Below are positions 52,473 through 61,899 of a DNA stretch of 64,000 bases, piece after piece. The position numbers and the translations under genes were made by a program. The DNA is from JADFOI01 sp965218935 (lineage in GTDB: Bacteria; Acidobacteriota; UBA6911; RPQK01; JADFOI01), in assembly GCA_965218935.1 (NCBI GenBank), contig CBDCMH010000004.1, positions 124,001 to 188,000 on the forward strand, in the 5' to 3' direction. How positions within the stretch are numbered: position 1 is the stretch's first letter; each line of letters starts with the position of its first letter. The notes beneath the pieces are model-generated. The model searched no databases. It was not told the DNA's origin and saw nothing but the letters and a program-made list of their open reading frames with translations.

Positions 52473-53810
52473 ATGCCTGAGAGCTTAGATCAGCTGATCG
52501 AGCAGGCCAAGTCGATCCTGGATGGCAATTGGCTGGGGCAGTCCACCAAGCCCTCTCCCCACCTTTACCCTCATCAGTGGAATTGGGATTCCGGATTTAT
52601 CGCCATTGGATATGGGCGCTACCATCAGGATCGTGCCCAACAGGAGCTGTCCACACTTTTTGCCGCTCAATGGACCAACGGGATGCTGCTCCAGATCGTT
52701 TTCAACCCCGATGCCCTGGGCGGTTATTTCCCCGAGCCGGACTTCTGGCAAGCTGAGCGCTCCCCCCACTACCCACGAGGCCCACTTACCTCGGGAATCA
52801 CCATGCCCCCGGTGCACGCCATGGCTGCCCTTCGGGTTTTGCGTCACGCAACCGATAGCAAGGCGGCTCGAGAGTGGTTGCAGGATCTCTACCCACGCGT
52901 TGTAGCCCTGCACGAGTATTTTTACCGCGATCGAGATCCACTGAGAGAGGGACTGGTTTATATCCGTCATCCCTGGGAATCGGGTTTAGACAATGCGCCC
53001 ACCTGGGACCCTCCCTTAAAGGCTATGGAGATCGACAGGGGAAAGCTGCCACCCTACGAGCGACAAGATTTGAAAAAGGGCATCCCCAAGTCTCAGCGGC
53101 CCTCGGATTTTGACTACGATCGTTACGTTTACCTGGTGGATCTTTTCAGAAGGTTGAACTACAACGAAGAGGCGATCTACAAGGAGTGCCTTTTTCTGAT
53201 TCAGGATCCCCTACTGAACAGCATCCTCTGCAAGTCCAACGAGGATCTGGTCGAAATTGGAAAGACCTTGGGACAGGACACGGGTCAAATTCAGGAATGG
53301 TATGACCAGACCAGCCGGGCCCTGCGAGAAAAGCTCTGGGATGAGCGCCATGGAGCGTTTGACGTCTTTAATTTGTATGCCAACGAGCCCATTGGAACAC
53401 TTACGGCAGCGGGGTTCATGCCCCTGCTTTGCGGGGCCCCAACCACTGAGCAAGCTCAGGTGATGTACGATTTTATCGAGTCAAACGCCTTCTGCAAGAT
53501 GGACGATCATCGCTGCTTCTCCATCCCCAACTACAACCTGGAAGGGGATCACCTGGACACTTCCAATTACTGGAGAGGGCCGGTCTGGATCAACACCAAT
53601 TGGCTGTTGTTGCAAGGACTGCGCCGCTATGGATTTCAGGAAAAAGCTGAAGACGTGAAGCGTGACATGATCACCCTGATCGAATGCTGCGGATTCCACG
53701 AGTATTTTGATCCTTACGAAGGCTTCGGGTACGGAACCGACAACTTCTCCTGGACCGCGGCACTTTTCATCGATGTGGCCATGGAAGAAGTAGAAGCAGG
53801 CGCCAGCTAG
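52473..53810 (+). CDS. GH63-type mannosylglycerate-hydrolase-like glycosidase
   Basis: Glycosidase of 445 residues with an (alpha/alpha)6 barrel like family GH63. Diagnostic segments are YPHQWNWDSGFIAIG (residues 32-46), HPWESGLDNAPTWD (166-179) and HEYFDPYEGFGYGTDNFSWTA (409-429). By analogy with the thermophilic mannosylglycerate hydrolase, Asp173 and Glu410 are the catalytic pair. That enzyme releases mannose and glycerate from the solute mannosylglycerate; the exact substrate here is not proved and could be glucosylglycerate. No signal peptide, so cytoplasmic. Promoter just upstream. Confidence 0.8.
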   Translation: MPESLDQLIEQAKSILDGNWLGQSTKPSPHLYPHQWNWDSGFIAIGYGRYHQDRAQQELSTLFAAQWTNGMLLQIVFNPDALGGYFPEPDFWQAERSPHYPRGPLTSGITMPPVHAMAALRVLRHATDSKAAREWLQDLYPRVVALHEYFYRDRDPLREGLVYIRHPWESGLDNAPTWDPPLKAMEIDRGKLPPYERQDLKKGIPKSQRPSDFDYDRYVYLVDLFRRLNYNEEAIYKECLFLIQDPLLNSILCKSNEDLVEIGKTLGQDTGQIQEWYDQTSRALREKLWDERHGAFDVFNLYANEPIGTLTAAGFMPLLCGAPTTEQAQVMYDFIESNAFCKMDDHRCFSIPNYNLEGDHLDTSNYWRGPVWINTNWLLLQGLRRYGFQEKAEDVKRDMITLIECCGFHEYFDPYEGFGYGTDNFSWTAALFIDVAMEEVEAGAS

Positions 53811-53840
53811 TTTTACTCAACCATTTGTGGGAGGGAGACG

Positions 53841-55221
53841 ATGGCAACAAAGTACGACGCAATCATCATCGGCACGGGACAGGCGGGACCCGCGCTGGCA
53901 GCCAGGCTGGCCGGAGAGGGGATGAAGGTGGCCATCATTGAACGCAAGCTCTTCGGTGGCACCTGTGTGAACACCGGCTGCATCCCCACCAAAACTCTGG
54001 TCTCCAGCGCTCGCGTCGCCCATCTGGTCCGCCGCGGTGAGGAGTTCGGCGTCACCCTGGAGGGCTCCATCGCTGTGGACATGAAGCGAGTGAAGGAACG
54101 CAAGGATGGCGTGGTGGCAAAGTCCAACCAGGGCGTGGAAAAGTGGCTGAAAAATACAGAGAACTGCACCGTGTACGAGGGGCAGGGGCACTTCCAGGAT
54201 TCGCACTCGGTTCGGGTGGGTGAAACCGTGCTCGAGGCGGAAAAGATCTTCATCAATGTGGGGGGGCGGGCGTTCGTTCCTCCCTTCTCAGGCATCAAGG
54301 AGGGGGACTACCTCACCAACTCCAGCATGATGGCCGTGGATTTTCTCCCCGAGCATCTGGTCATCATCGGAGGAAGCTACATCGGTTTGGAATTTGGTCA
54401 AATGTATCGGCGCTTTGGCAGTGAGGTAACGATCATCGAGAGAGGTTCCCGCTTGATCCAGCACGAAGATGAAGACATCTCAGAAGCCGTCCGGGAGATC
54501 CTGGAAAAGGAGGGGATCCAGATCCGGCTGGAGGCCGAGTGTATCGATGCAGAGAGAGACGGGGATCAAGTCCGGGTCAACCTCGATTGTGAGAGGGGAG
54601 CGCGGGAAGTGACCGGTTCTCACCTGCTGCTGGCGGTGGGTCGCGTCCCCAACACCGATGATCTGGGTCTGGAGAAGGCCGGCATCGAGATGGATGAGCG
54701 GGGTTACATCGTGGTGGACGACCAACTCCGCACCAATGTGCCTGGGGTATGGGCTCTCGGCGATTGTAATGGAAAGGGGGCTTTTACCCACACCTCCTAC
54801 AACGACTACGAAATCGTCGCCGCTAATCTGCTGGACGATGACCCTCGCCGCGTCAGCGATCGAATCCTGGCCTACGCCCTGTACATCGATCCCCCACTGG
54901 GGCGGGTGGGGAAAACGGAAGCCGAGGTAAAGCGATCGGGACCAAAGGCGCTGATGGCCACCAGGCCCATGACCCGGGTCAGCCGAGCGGTCGAGAAGAG
55001 CGAAACTCAGGGGTTTATGAAAATTCTTGTGGATGCCGAGACGAAGGAGATTCTGGGAGCGGCCATTTTGGGTATCGGAGGCGATGAGATTATTTCATTC
55101 CGTCCTGGACGTGATGTACGCCAAGGCCCCTTACACGGTGATCCAGAGGGCTGTGCACATCCACCCCACGGTGACGGAGTTGATTCCCACCATGTTGGGT
55201 GATCTCAAGCCGCTTGAGTAA
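53841..55221 (+). CDS. Flavin disulfide oxidoreductase (lpd/merA-like), frameshifted near the end
   Basis: FAD-dependent pyridine nucleotide-disulfide oxidoreductase of about 459 residues. FAD motif GTGQAGPALAARLAGEG, redox-active CVNTGC in LFGGTCVNTGCIPTKTLV, NAD motif IIGGSYIGLEFGQMYRRFG and the second FAD motif GVWALGDCNG are intact. The C-terminus shifts frame at the TTT of 55093-55095: removing one T gives GGDEIIHSVLDVMYAKAPYT and PTVTELIPTMLGDLKPLE, with the His-x-x-x-x-Glu pair expected; as read, the first frame ends at 55202 with unrelated sequence. Whether it is dihydrolipoyl dehydrogenase, mercuric reductase or another member is not settled. Confidence 0.85.
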
Positions 55222-55233
55222 GGCAGGGCATTC

Positions 55234-56553
55234 TTGACTCCACAGCAAGTCATCCACAGTTATCGGGCCATCGCCGGGCTGTATACACTTTCTGCTTCCT
55301 TGATCTGGGGTGTGAACACCCTGTTTTTATTGGAGGCGGGACTCGACATCCTGGGAGTCTTTATTGCCAACGCCACCTTCACGGCCAGTATGGCGCTCTT
55401 TGAAATCCCGACCGGCATTGTTGCCGACACGGTTGGCCGAAGAACCTCATTTCTGGTGAGTATCGTCATCGTGTTTGCCGGCACCCTGGGCTACGTGGGA
55501 GTCTCTGCGATCGGGGGTGGCTTGTTCCCTTTTTGTGCCGTCTCGGTGCTCCTGGGCCTGGGGTATACCTTCTACTCGGGGGCGGTGGAAGCCTGGTTGG
55601 TGGATGCACTAAGAGCTGCAGGGTTTGAGGGCCAGCTGGACAGGGTCTTTGCCCGCGGCTCAATGGTGACGGGAGCGGCCATGCTGGTGGGTACGGTGGG
55701 CGGAGGCACGCTGGGTCACTTCGATCTCGCTCTTCCCTTCCTGCTCCGAGCCCTGTTGCTGATCATTGTCTTCGGCCTGGCCTGGCGTACCATGCACGAC
55801 CTTGGCTTTACCCATCGAGCCCTTCGCTTCTCCACCCTACGCGCCGAGATGCAAAGCGTGGGTCGGGCCAGCGTGACCTACGGTTGGCAGAGACGCTCCG
55901 TCCGGCTGTTGATGATCGTGTCCTTCTTTCAATGGGGGTTCCTCTCCTGGGGCTTCTACGCCTGGCAACCTTACTTTCTCGACCTGCTGGGTCGTGATGC
56001 CGTATGGGTGGCCGGAGTGATTGCCGCGCTGATTGCCCTATCCACTATCGCCGGCAATACCCTGGTGGAATGGTTTGCCCTCTATTGCGGCCGACGCACC
56101 ACCCTTTTACTTTGGGCTGCCGCCATCCAGACGGGAGCAGCCATCGGGGTCGGCCTTACCGGGTCCTTTTGGCTTGCTGTGACCCTTTTCCTTGTGGTCA
56201 CCACCTGCATGGGTGTGACGGGCCCCGTGAAACAGGCTTACCTCCACCAGGTTGTCCCCTCTCAGCAGCGGGCAACCGTCATCTCATTGAACTCGATGAT
56301 CGGGAGTGGCGGAAGCGTGGCGGGTCAAGTGGGCCTCGGCTATCTTGCCCGCGCCCATTCCATACCCCTTGGCTACATCGTTGGAGGACTGGTCACTGTT
56401 GGCGTCCTCCCAGTGCTTGGAATCCTTCGTGCTCTGGGCGAGTCCGCTGATGTCATCATCGGAACCGCCGGACAGAAGGGTGCTTGTGCCGCCCAAGGGC
56501 TTCCCAACATCACCTCCATCGATACCGCTACCGGCAGCCTGGATGATCCATAA
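55234..56553 (+). CDS. MFS transporter, 12-helix
   Basis: Major facilitator of 439 residues. LSASLIWGVNTLFLLEAGL starts helix 1, and GIVADTVGRRTSFL is motif A. Start is taken as TTG 55234 with an AAGGCAGG-like ribosome site; it lies 12 bases after the disulfide oxidoreductase stop. The final codons overlap the start of a family A repeat. Substrate unknown. Confidence 0.82.
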   Translation: MTPQQVIHSYRAIAGLYTLSASLIWGVNTLFLLEAGLDILGVFIANATFTASMALFEIPTGIVADTVGRRTSFLVSIVIVFAGTLGYVGVSAIGGGLFPFCAVSVLLGLGYTFYSGAVEAWLVDALRAAGFEGQLDRVFARGSMVTGAAMLVGTVGGGTLGHFDLALPFLLRALLLIIVFGLAWRTMHDLGFTHRALRFSTLRAEMQSVGRASVTYGWQRRSVRLLMIVSFFQWGFLSWGFYAWQPYFLDLLGRDAVWVAGVIAALIALSTIAGNTLVEWFALYCGRRTTLLLWAAAIQTGAAIGVGLTGSFWLAVTLFLVVTTCMGVTGPVKQAYLHQVVPSQQRATVISLNSMIGSGGSVAGQVGLGYLARAHSIPLGYIVGGLVTVGVLPVLGILRALGESADVIIGTAGQKGACAAQGLPNITSIDTATGSLDDP

Positions 56554-56592
56554 ATTCTCTACTACAGCAACGAACCTATCCGACCTGACTGC
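56543..56592 (+). repeat. Family A dispersed repeat, copy 4
   Basis: GATCCATAAATTCTCTACTA then CAGCAACGAACC and ATCCGACCTGACTGCG. Starts inside the last codons of the MFS gene and extends past its stop. Confidence 0.72.
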
Positions 56593-56638
56593 GTTCCACT
56601 CCGTCGGGGTCCTCCGGCTTAAGAAGCAGAGTCAAATC

Positions 56639-57346
56639 CTATGGTGAGAAGGAAATAGCCAGCTGGCTGTTTTCCACCTGGATGTCCGCGATCTCAGGCG
56701 TCAATCTGAAATTCTCCCGATTTTCGGGAGATTCGAAGAGACGCTGAACGGCTCGATCCAGGGCCATCTGGGGGATAGGCAGAGAACCCAGTTCACCCGC
56801 CGTCACTTCGAGAAGGAGGAAGCCCGCCTCGACCTGGGGACGCCCCTCCAGAATCAAGGAAAGATTCTGACCGTAAAAGCTAAAGACGAAATAGAGCTGT
56901 AGCCGGTCTCCCGCCAAATCCACCCGGAGATCCTGGAGAGCGGAGCCTGAAGCCGGCGATGAAGGGGCCAGGTTGTCACTTAGCCAGGAGTTCACTTCCG
57001 CTTCTGCCAAGCGAAGGGTGGAGGATCGACCCGCCCCCATCGAATGGGCCAGCTCCCGCATCTTGGATTGCAGACGCAGGACGGCATCGGGATCCCGATC
57101 CACTTGAGGTGGGGGCGTCTGGCGTAAGATCAGGATGACGACGATCACGGACCCGGCCAAAGCCACCCACCGAAAGATTCGATAGAAGCGTCGAAAAGTG
57201 CCCAGAGCGGGCGGACCCGGCTCGAGCGCTTCCTCCAACAGTTGGTTTTCGGAGCCCGATGAGTAGCGAGCAAAGAGAATCCCACAGCGACCGCACTCCG
57301 TTCCTGAATCTTGCTCGAATCCGCACTTGGGACATATCTGGCTCAT
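56639..57346 (-). CDS. Zinc-ribbon membrane protein, unknown
   Basis: Protein of 235 residues. CPKCGFEQDSGTECGRCG near the start is a zinc ribbon; a single membrane helix (WVALAGSVIVVILILRQT) lies near residue 90, and the C-terminal part (LRLQSKMRELAHSMGAG to SFSP) is unlike any family I can name. ATG 57346 is chosen; the frame is open 14 codons further. It may be a zinc-ribbon sensor or assembly factor; function unknown. Confidence 0.6.
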   Translation of the reverse strand: MSQICPKCGFEQDSGTECGRCGILFARYSSGSENQLLEEALEPGPPALGTFRRFYRIFRWVALAGSVIVVILILRQTPPPQVDRDPDAVLRLQSKMRELAHSMGAGRSSTLRLAEAEVNSWLSDNLAPSSPASGSALQDLRVDLAGDRLQLYFVFSFYGQNLSLILEGRPQVEAGFLLLEVTAGELGSLPIPQMALDRAVQRLFESPENRENFRLTPEIADIQVENSQLAISFSP

Positions 57347-57436
57347 GTTCAATGCTCGTTGTTGAAGGAAAACTATAGACAGTTCCAAGAGAGACCGCAG
57401 TGATGACCGTCACAGGTGTGCTCTCGTGCTGTCGTT

Positions 57437-57465
57437 CGGATTCGGCACCTCAGGTGCCGAATCCG
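57437..57465. repeat. Family B small palindrome
   Basis: CGGATTCGGCACC, TCA, GGTGCCGAATCCG: a perfect 13-base stem with a 3-base loop between two minus-strand genes. Same core as the other family B units. Confidence 0.7.
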
Positions 57466-57486
57466 CTTGGGATGTTTCTGACTGTC

Positions 57487-58293
57487 TTACTTACCCAAGC
57501 GGGTCTGGATGGCTTCTACCACGAAATCCATGGGCAGGACCGATGCCAAGCCGGAATTCTCTTCGAAAACAATTCGAGGAGCGCCTGTTTGGGCACTGAC
57601 AGCAACATCACGATAGGGGACATAAGACGTGACCATACCGATCAGATAGGCGCTGTCTACTGAATTAGTGCCCTGTATAGCCACGATCTCCGGTTTCGTC
57701 ACCACGGGCCCACCACTATTTCCGGGAAAAATAGGAGCGTCAATCAAAAGTTCCTTGCTGGAACCCACCAGGGCATCCCGGATCCTGGCAATGCAGCCTG
57801 AGCGCACGATAACGAAGGACCGTTCCTTTCCGACGAGACCCATCGGAAAGCCAAGCACATAGACCGTGTCCCCTTCCGTAAAGCCAAGCCTTGATGCTGT
57901 TGCCTGATCGGCCAGGTGCTCGTCACTCCTAAAGTAGCTAAACTGGATATCCTGCTCCCTCAAGAATCGCGCGTTGATGGGAATAACAGCGACGTCGACT
58001 TCAAGATTGGGATGGGCATGCCATTTCATCTGACCCCCCTCGGCAAGGGTTAGCTCATAATCACGGGCGGGTTCATCCGCCTTGGGATTAAAGCGAACAA
58101 ACGCGCTCTCCAAACCCTCAAAGACATGCCTGTTGGTGACCAGAAAAATCTCGTAGGTTTTCTCTTCAGCAGATCCTTCTTCCACCAGTTTCCCATAGAG
58201 GAATCCCGACGCGCTCCATTTCTTACCTTCATCCTCGTCGGGAAAGCCTACGGCGACAACGCAATCTAGAAAAAAAGGTGGAATGAGAGCCAT
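57487..58293 (-). CDS. Trypsin-like serine peptidase, cytoplasmic
   Basis: Trypsin-fold protein of 268 residues. Triad: His56 (LVTNRHVFEG), Asp100 (VDVAVIPIN) and Ser193 (FPGNSGGPVVTK). No signal peptide or PDZ domain; residues 1-30 are LIPPFFLDCVVAVGF. Such proteins are often found as stress or signalling peptidases; substrate unknown. ATG 58293. Confidence 0.85.
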   Translation of the reverse strand: MALIPPFFLDCVVAVGFPDEDEGKKWSASGFLYGKLVEEGSAEEKTYEIFLVTNRHVFEGLESAFVRFNPKADEPARDYELTLAEGGQMKWHAHPNLEVDVAVIPINARFLREQDIQFSYFRSDEHLADQATASRLGFTEGDTVYVLGFPMGLVGKERSFVIVRSGCIARIRDALVGSSKELLIDAPIFPGNSGGPVVTKPEIVAIQGTNSVDSAYLIGMVTSYVPYRDVAVSAQTGAPRIVFEENSGLASVLPMDFVVEAIQTRLGK

Positions 58294-58682
58294 AATTTAT
58301 CGCCTATCTCTCGACAGTTCCGGTCCCATCAGGCCCGAGACGAGAGCATTATCTTCCCTCCTTTTCGGTAACACTTCACACCCACCTTTGTCAAAGTGGC
58401 AGAGGGGAGCGATCCCGTCCTTTCTGCTTCCCCAGCACCAGCTGAACCCGCTAGCTGCCAAGTACAAATGTTATAATGGGTAGGGTTTGGATCGATGCTG
58501 AGAAGGATATTTTGGAAGCTGTTTCTGTGCCTGACTGCTTCTGCAAACTTAAACAATTTCCTGCCCCCGGGTTCCACACTCACCCAATGGAGAGCAACGA
58601 CCCAGAATACCTGATCGTGCCTGAAATCTAGGGAATTCCGGATAGAGGGAAAACAAATCGCCGGAACGCCCCCCAAGAACCC
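58294..58682. other. Intergenic 389 bp, no supported gene
   Basis: A TATAAT at 58473-58478 is followed by a 39-codon frame (58496-58615, MLRRIFWKLFLCLTASA start resembling a signal peptide) that may be expressed but is weak. On the other strand a frame reads no family. Otherwise nothing is seen. Confidence 0.4.
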
Positions 58683-60690
58683 ATGAAATCTCTCTCCACG
58701 GAAATAGCTTCCGATACAACCGACGACTCGACAGTGGTACCAGCCACTTCACCGACATCGGTTGAAGCCCTTGTCGGCTCGCTCATCCTGCTGGCCCTCA
58801 TACCCTACCTGAATACCCTACCTGAATACCCTCCTGAACGGGTTCGTCTACGACGACACCATGCAGATTTTGGAGAACCCCTACATTCGAAGCTTCGATC
58901 ACCTGAAGGAAATCTTCAGCACAACGGTTTGGTCGTATATTGGGGACATGGGGAGTTCAAACTATTACCGCCCCATGATGACTTTCGGTTATCTGATTTG
59001 CTACCAATGGTTCGGACCCCTCGCTTATGGATTTCACCTGACCAGTCTTCTCTTGCACGCGGCCACAGTATGCATTCTCTTTTTCGTCTCCGTTGAACTC
59101 TTTGAGGACCGCGCTCTGGCCTGGCTGGCGGCGGCCCTGTTTGCCCTGCATCCCATTCATACGGAGTCGGTGGCCTGGATCGCTGCCGTCACGGACCTCC
59201 AGGTGACCCTGTTCTACTTGCTGGGTTTCTGGTGTTATCTGCGAGTGGCACGGCCCGACGGCGGAAAGTCCCAGCGGGCACAGCTGGGTATGGTTCTCTG
59301 CCTGGGGCTGGGGCTTCTTTCCAAAGAGCAGGCCCTCACACTCCCGATGCTGGCCACGCTTTACGAGCACTTCTACCGTGAGGATCGCAAAGAGACGACC
59401 TGGCGGCAGAAAGTGTCGCGCTACGGGATGTTCTGGTTGGTGGCCGTGGCTTACCTTGTGTTTAGAACTCAAATGTTCGGGGCTCTCGCTCCCGTTTTGC
59501 AGCGCCCCGATTTGAACTGGACCCAAACGGTTCTTTCGAGCTTTGCTCTTATCGGCCAATATCTGGGCAAACTTCTTTGGCCCGTCCATCTCAATGCCTT
59601 TTACGTGTTCGAAAAAAGCACCACTTTCCTGGACCCACGAGTTCTGGCTGGTGTGGGCAGCTTGATCCTCTGCGCCGTCGTGTTCGCCCTGTTTTGGAGG
59701 CGAGATAAGCGCGTTTCCTTCGGAGTCCTTTGGCTGCTGGCAACACTCGCCCCGGTCTTAAACGCGCAGTGGCTGGCGGCCAACGCTTTTACGGAGCGGT
59801 ATCTCTATCTGCCCTCGGTGGGCTTTTGCTGGATGCTGGCCTGGGTAGGGACGCGCGGGAGGATATGGGCAAAGGAGCGGGGTACGGCTTGGCGTCGGGC
59901 CATGGCACTCGCCCTCGCCGTCCTGGCGCTGCTGTGGGTGGCACGCATTGTGACGCGCAACCGCGATTGGAACAATGATCTCACCCTTTACACCTCCACT
60001 CTGGCGTCAGAACCCAATGCCTGGCACATCCGCAATAATCTCGGCTATACATTGTGGCTTCGCGGGGATCGGGCAGGAGCCGAAAGGGAATGGCGAGCGG
60101 CATTGGCGATCAAGCCCAAAAACGACATCGCCCTCAGCAACCTGGGTGTTATCTATAAGCAGGAAATGCGCTTTCCCGAGGCCGTCGAGTATTTCAAACG
60201 TGCGCTTTCCATCGATTCCAAATTCACCGATGCCCACTTGCATCTGGCCGAAACGTATCTAGAAATGGGGATGACGGAGTCTGCTGAGAGACATCTGCGT
60301 GCCACAGTGACCCTTTCCCCGTTGAACATCCAGGGTTGGAATCGTCTGGGGGAGCTTTACCTCCAAAGAGGAGAGGTGGCCAAGGCCCAAGAGCAGTTCA
60401 CCAAGTCCGTGGCCAGCGACCCGAACGCCACGGGCTACCACGGCCTGGGGGATGTCTCCCTGAGCCGCGGAAACTGGGAGGTAGCGGAAAGAGACTATCA
60501 GCGCGCCCTGAGCCTCGATCCTTTTGACAGCCACGCTCACTTCCAGCTGGCAACCCTTTACGTTGCTGCCCACCGAACTTCCGACGCTCTCCGTGAATAC
60601 GAAGCCGGACTGATGATGGACCCCACCCACTCGGAAGCCCAGGCAGCCGTAAAACTTCTGAAGTCTCAGACGCCCGATTCAAAGCCATGA
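58683..60690 (+). CDS. Membrane protein with C-terminal TPR repeats, frame broken near the start
   Basis: Protein with about 10 membrane helices (from YLICYQWFGPLAYGFHLTS to ALAVLALLWVARIV) and a C-terminal set of TPR-like helices (AEREWRAALAIKPKNDIALS and repeats to residue 609). It resembles bacterial O-mannosyltransferase-like membrane proteins fused to TPR. The true start is ATG 58683: LIPYLNT then LLNGFVYDDTMQILENPYI if one copy of an exact 13-base duplication (TACCCTACCTGAA, 58801-58813 and 58814-58826) is removed. As read, that frame runs out and a second ATG at 58861 gives a 609-residue product lacking the first helix. Overlaps the next gene by 4 bases. Confidence 0.78.
58801..58826 (+). 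repeat. 13-bp exact tandem duplication
   Basis: Two adjacent copies of TACCCTACCTGAA inside the first 40 codons of the TPR gene. It adds one base to the frame. Same kind of lesion as in cofG. Confidence 0.9.
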
Positions 60691-61895
60691 AGCCGGATCA
60701 GGAAAAAACACATCGGATAAAGAATCTGCTGGACAGCCATCAACTGCAAGGCATGTCTCTACTCAGAGGCGTCGAGCTGGAGTCCATACAGAGTTTGCTG
60801 GAAGAGTGCCCGATACAGGATTTTAAAAAAGACGATGTGCTGATCAAGGCGGGGCAACCGAATCACTCGGTCTACCTGCTCCTTTCCGGTCGTCTATCGG
60901 TTCACCTGAGAAAACTAACGCTGGGCCCCAGCATCCTACTGGGCCCTGGAGAGATCGTCGGAGAAATGTCGGTCATGGACCTCCAGCTGACTTCGGCCAC
61001 TGTTGTTGCCCACGAGGACAGCAGTGTTCTGGTGCTGGACGAAAAGGTGATCTGGTCCCTCGTCGATATTTACCCCATCGTGGCCCGCAATCTACTCTTT
61101 ATCCTCTCACAGCGTTTGCGTCACGGGAATGTTCTTATTGAAGCTCCAATCCTTGAAAAAGTATCCCGGCAAGAACTGGAAGAATTTCAGCTCCAGCAGG
61201 TCGAAGACACCCAGGCTCCACTTGAAGATAAAATCGAAACCGAGCCAGCCAGCCTATACAAAGCCGGGACCGCCTATGTTTTGGAATCGATCCGTCACAC
61301 TCAGGAAGGAACGGCTCCTGACATTGAACGAGGAAAGGACCTGGTCAAGCGCATCATCGATTCCATCATGGATCAGTCTGCTCTCCTTTTGTTGGCCACC
61401 GACCGACGACAGGAATTCGCCGTGAGTGCTCACTCTGTGAATGTGGCCATCCTGTCTCTCCGTCTTGCTCAGACCCTGAACTACAATCTGGAGAATCAAG
61501 TCAGGGTGGGACTGACTGCGCTCTTACATGAGATGGGAGTCGTGTCGCTCCCCAAACAATTGCTTTATGAAAGAAAACCGGTGAGTGCAGAGGTCAGACA
61601 ACGGCCTGTATACGGAGCCAAGATTCTACAGGGATTCTACCCACAGTACGATTGGCTTTTCGAAACCGTGGGGCAAGTGTACGAACGAGAAGATGGAAGC
61701 GGATTTCCTCTGGGTTTGGCAGGGAAAGAGATTCGCGAGGAGGCGAAGATCCTGGGCATCATGGATGTCTTCGAAGCCTGTATCCACGATCGTCCTTACC
61801 GCAATGCCTTGACGGGCTATCAGCTACTTGAAGAGTTGACTCACCACAACACCAAAAGTTTGGTAATGTCCCACTTGACACAACTTGAATCATAG
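60687..61895 (+). CDS. Cyclic-nucleotide-binding protein with degenerate HD-GYP domain
   Basis: Protein of 402 residues. Residues 20-130 are a cNMP-binding domain (LSGRLSVHLRKL, GPGEIVGEMSVMD). Residues 210-390 follow an HD-GYP phosphodiesterase but are degenerate: HSVNVAILSLRLAQ, ALLHEMGVVSLP where the usual is HDIGK, and YEREDGSGFPLGL for the GYP motif, then IMDVFEACIHDRPYR. Loss of the HD pair suggests it no longer cleaves c-di-GMP, and may bind it instead. Its ATG overlaps the stop of the TPR-membrane gene, so they are translated together. Confidence 0.83.
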   Translation: MKPDQEKTHRIKNLLDSHQLQGMSLLRGVELESIQSLLEECPIQDFKKDDVLIKAGQPNHSVYLLLSGRLSVHLRKLTLGPSILLGPGEIVGEMSVMDLQLTSATVVAHEDSSVLVLDEKVIWSLVDIYPIVARNLLFILSQRLRHGNVLIEAPILEKVSRQELEEFQLQQVEDTQAPLEDKIETEPASLYKAGTAYVLESIRHTQEGTAPDIERGKDLVKRIIDSIMDQSALLLLATDRRQEFAVSAHSVNVAILSLRLAQTLNYNLENQVRVGLTALLHEMGVVSLPKQLLYERKPVSAEVRQRPVYGAKILQGFYPQYDWLFETVGQVYEREDGSGFPLGLAGKEIREEAKILGIMDVFEACIHDRPYRNALTGYQLLEELTHHNTKSLVMSHLTQLES

Positions 61896-61899
61896 TGTA

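Noticed and set aside
53841..55221. Calling the flavin enzyme mercuric reductase
   Set aside because: No N-terminal heavy-metal domain and no mer neighbours; only the general family is safe.
58389..58394. TTGACA on the minus strand before the trypsin-like peptidase gene
   Set aside because: There is no acceptable -10 box at 16-18 bases; only TTACCG or similar.
58329..58676. 115-codon frame opposite the TPR gene promoter region
   Set aside because: No ribosome site at its start and no similarity; it only covers the intergenic region.
60687..61895. Active HD-GYP phosphodiesterase
   Set aside because: The catalytic HD pair is HE and the GYP motif is FP, so an active enzyme is unlikely.
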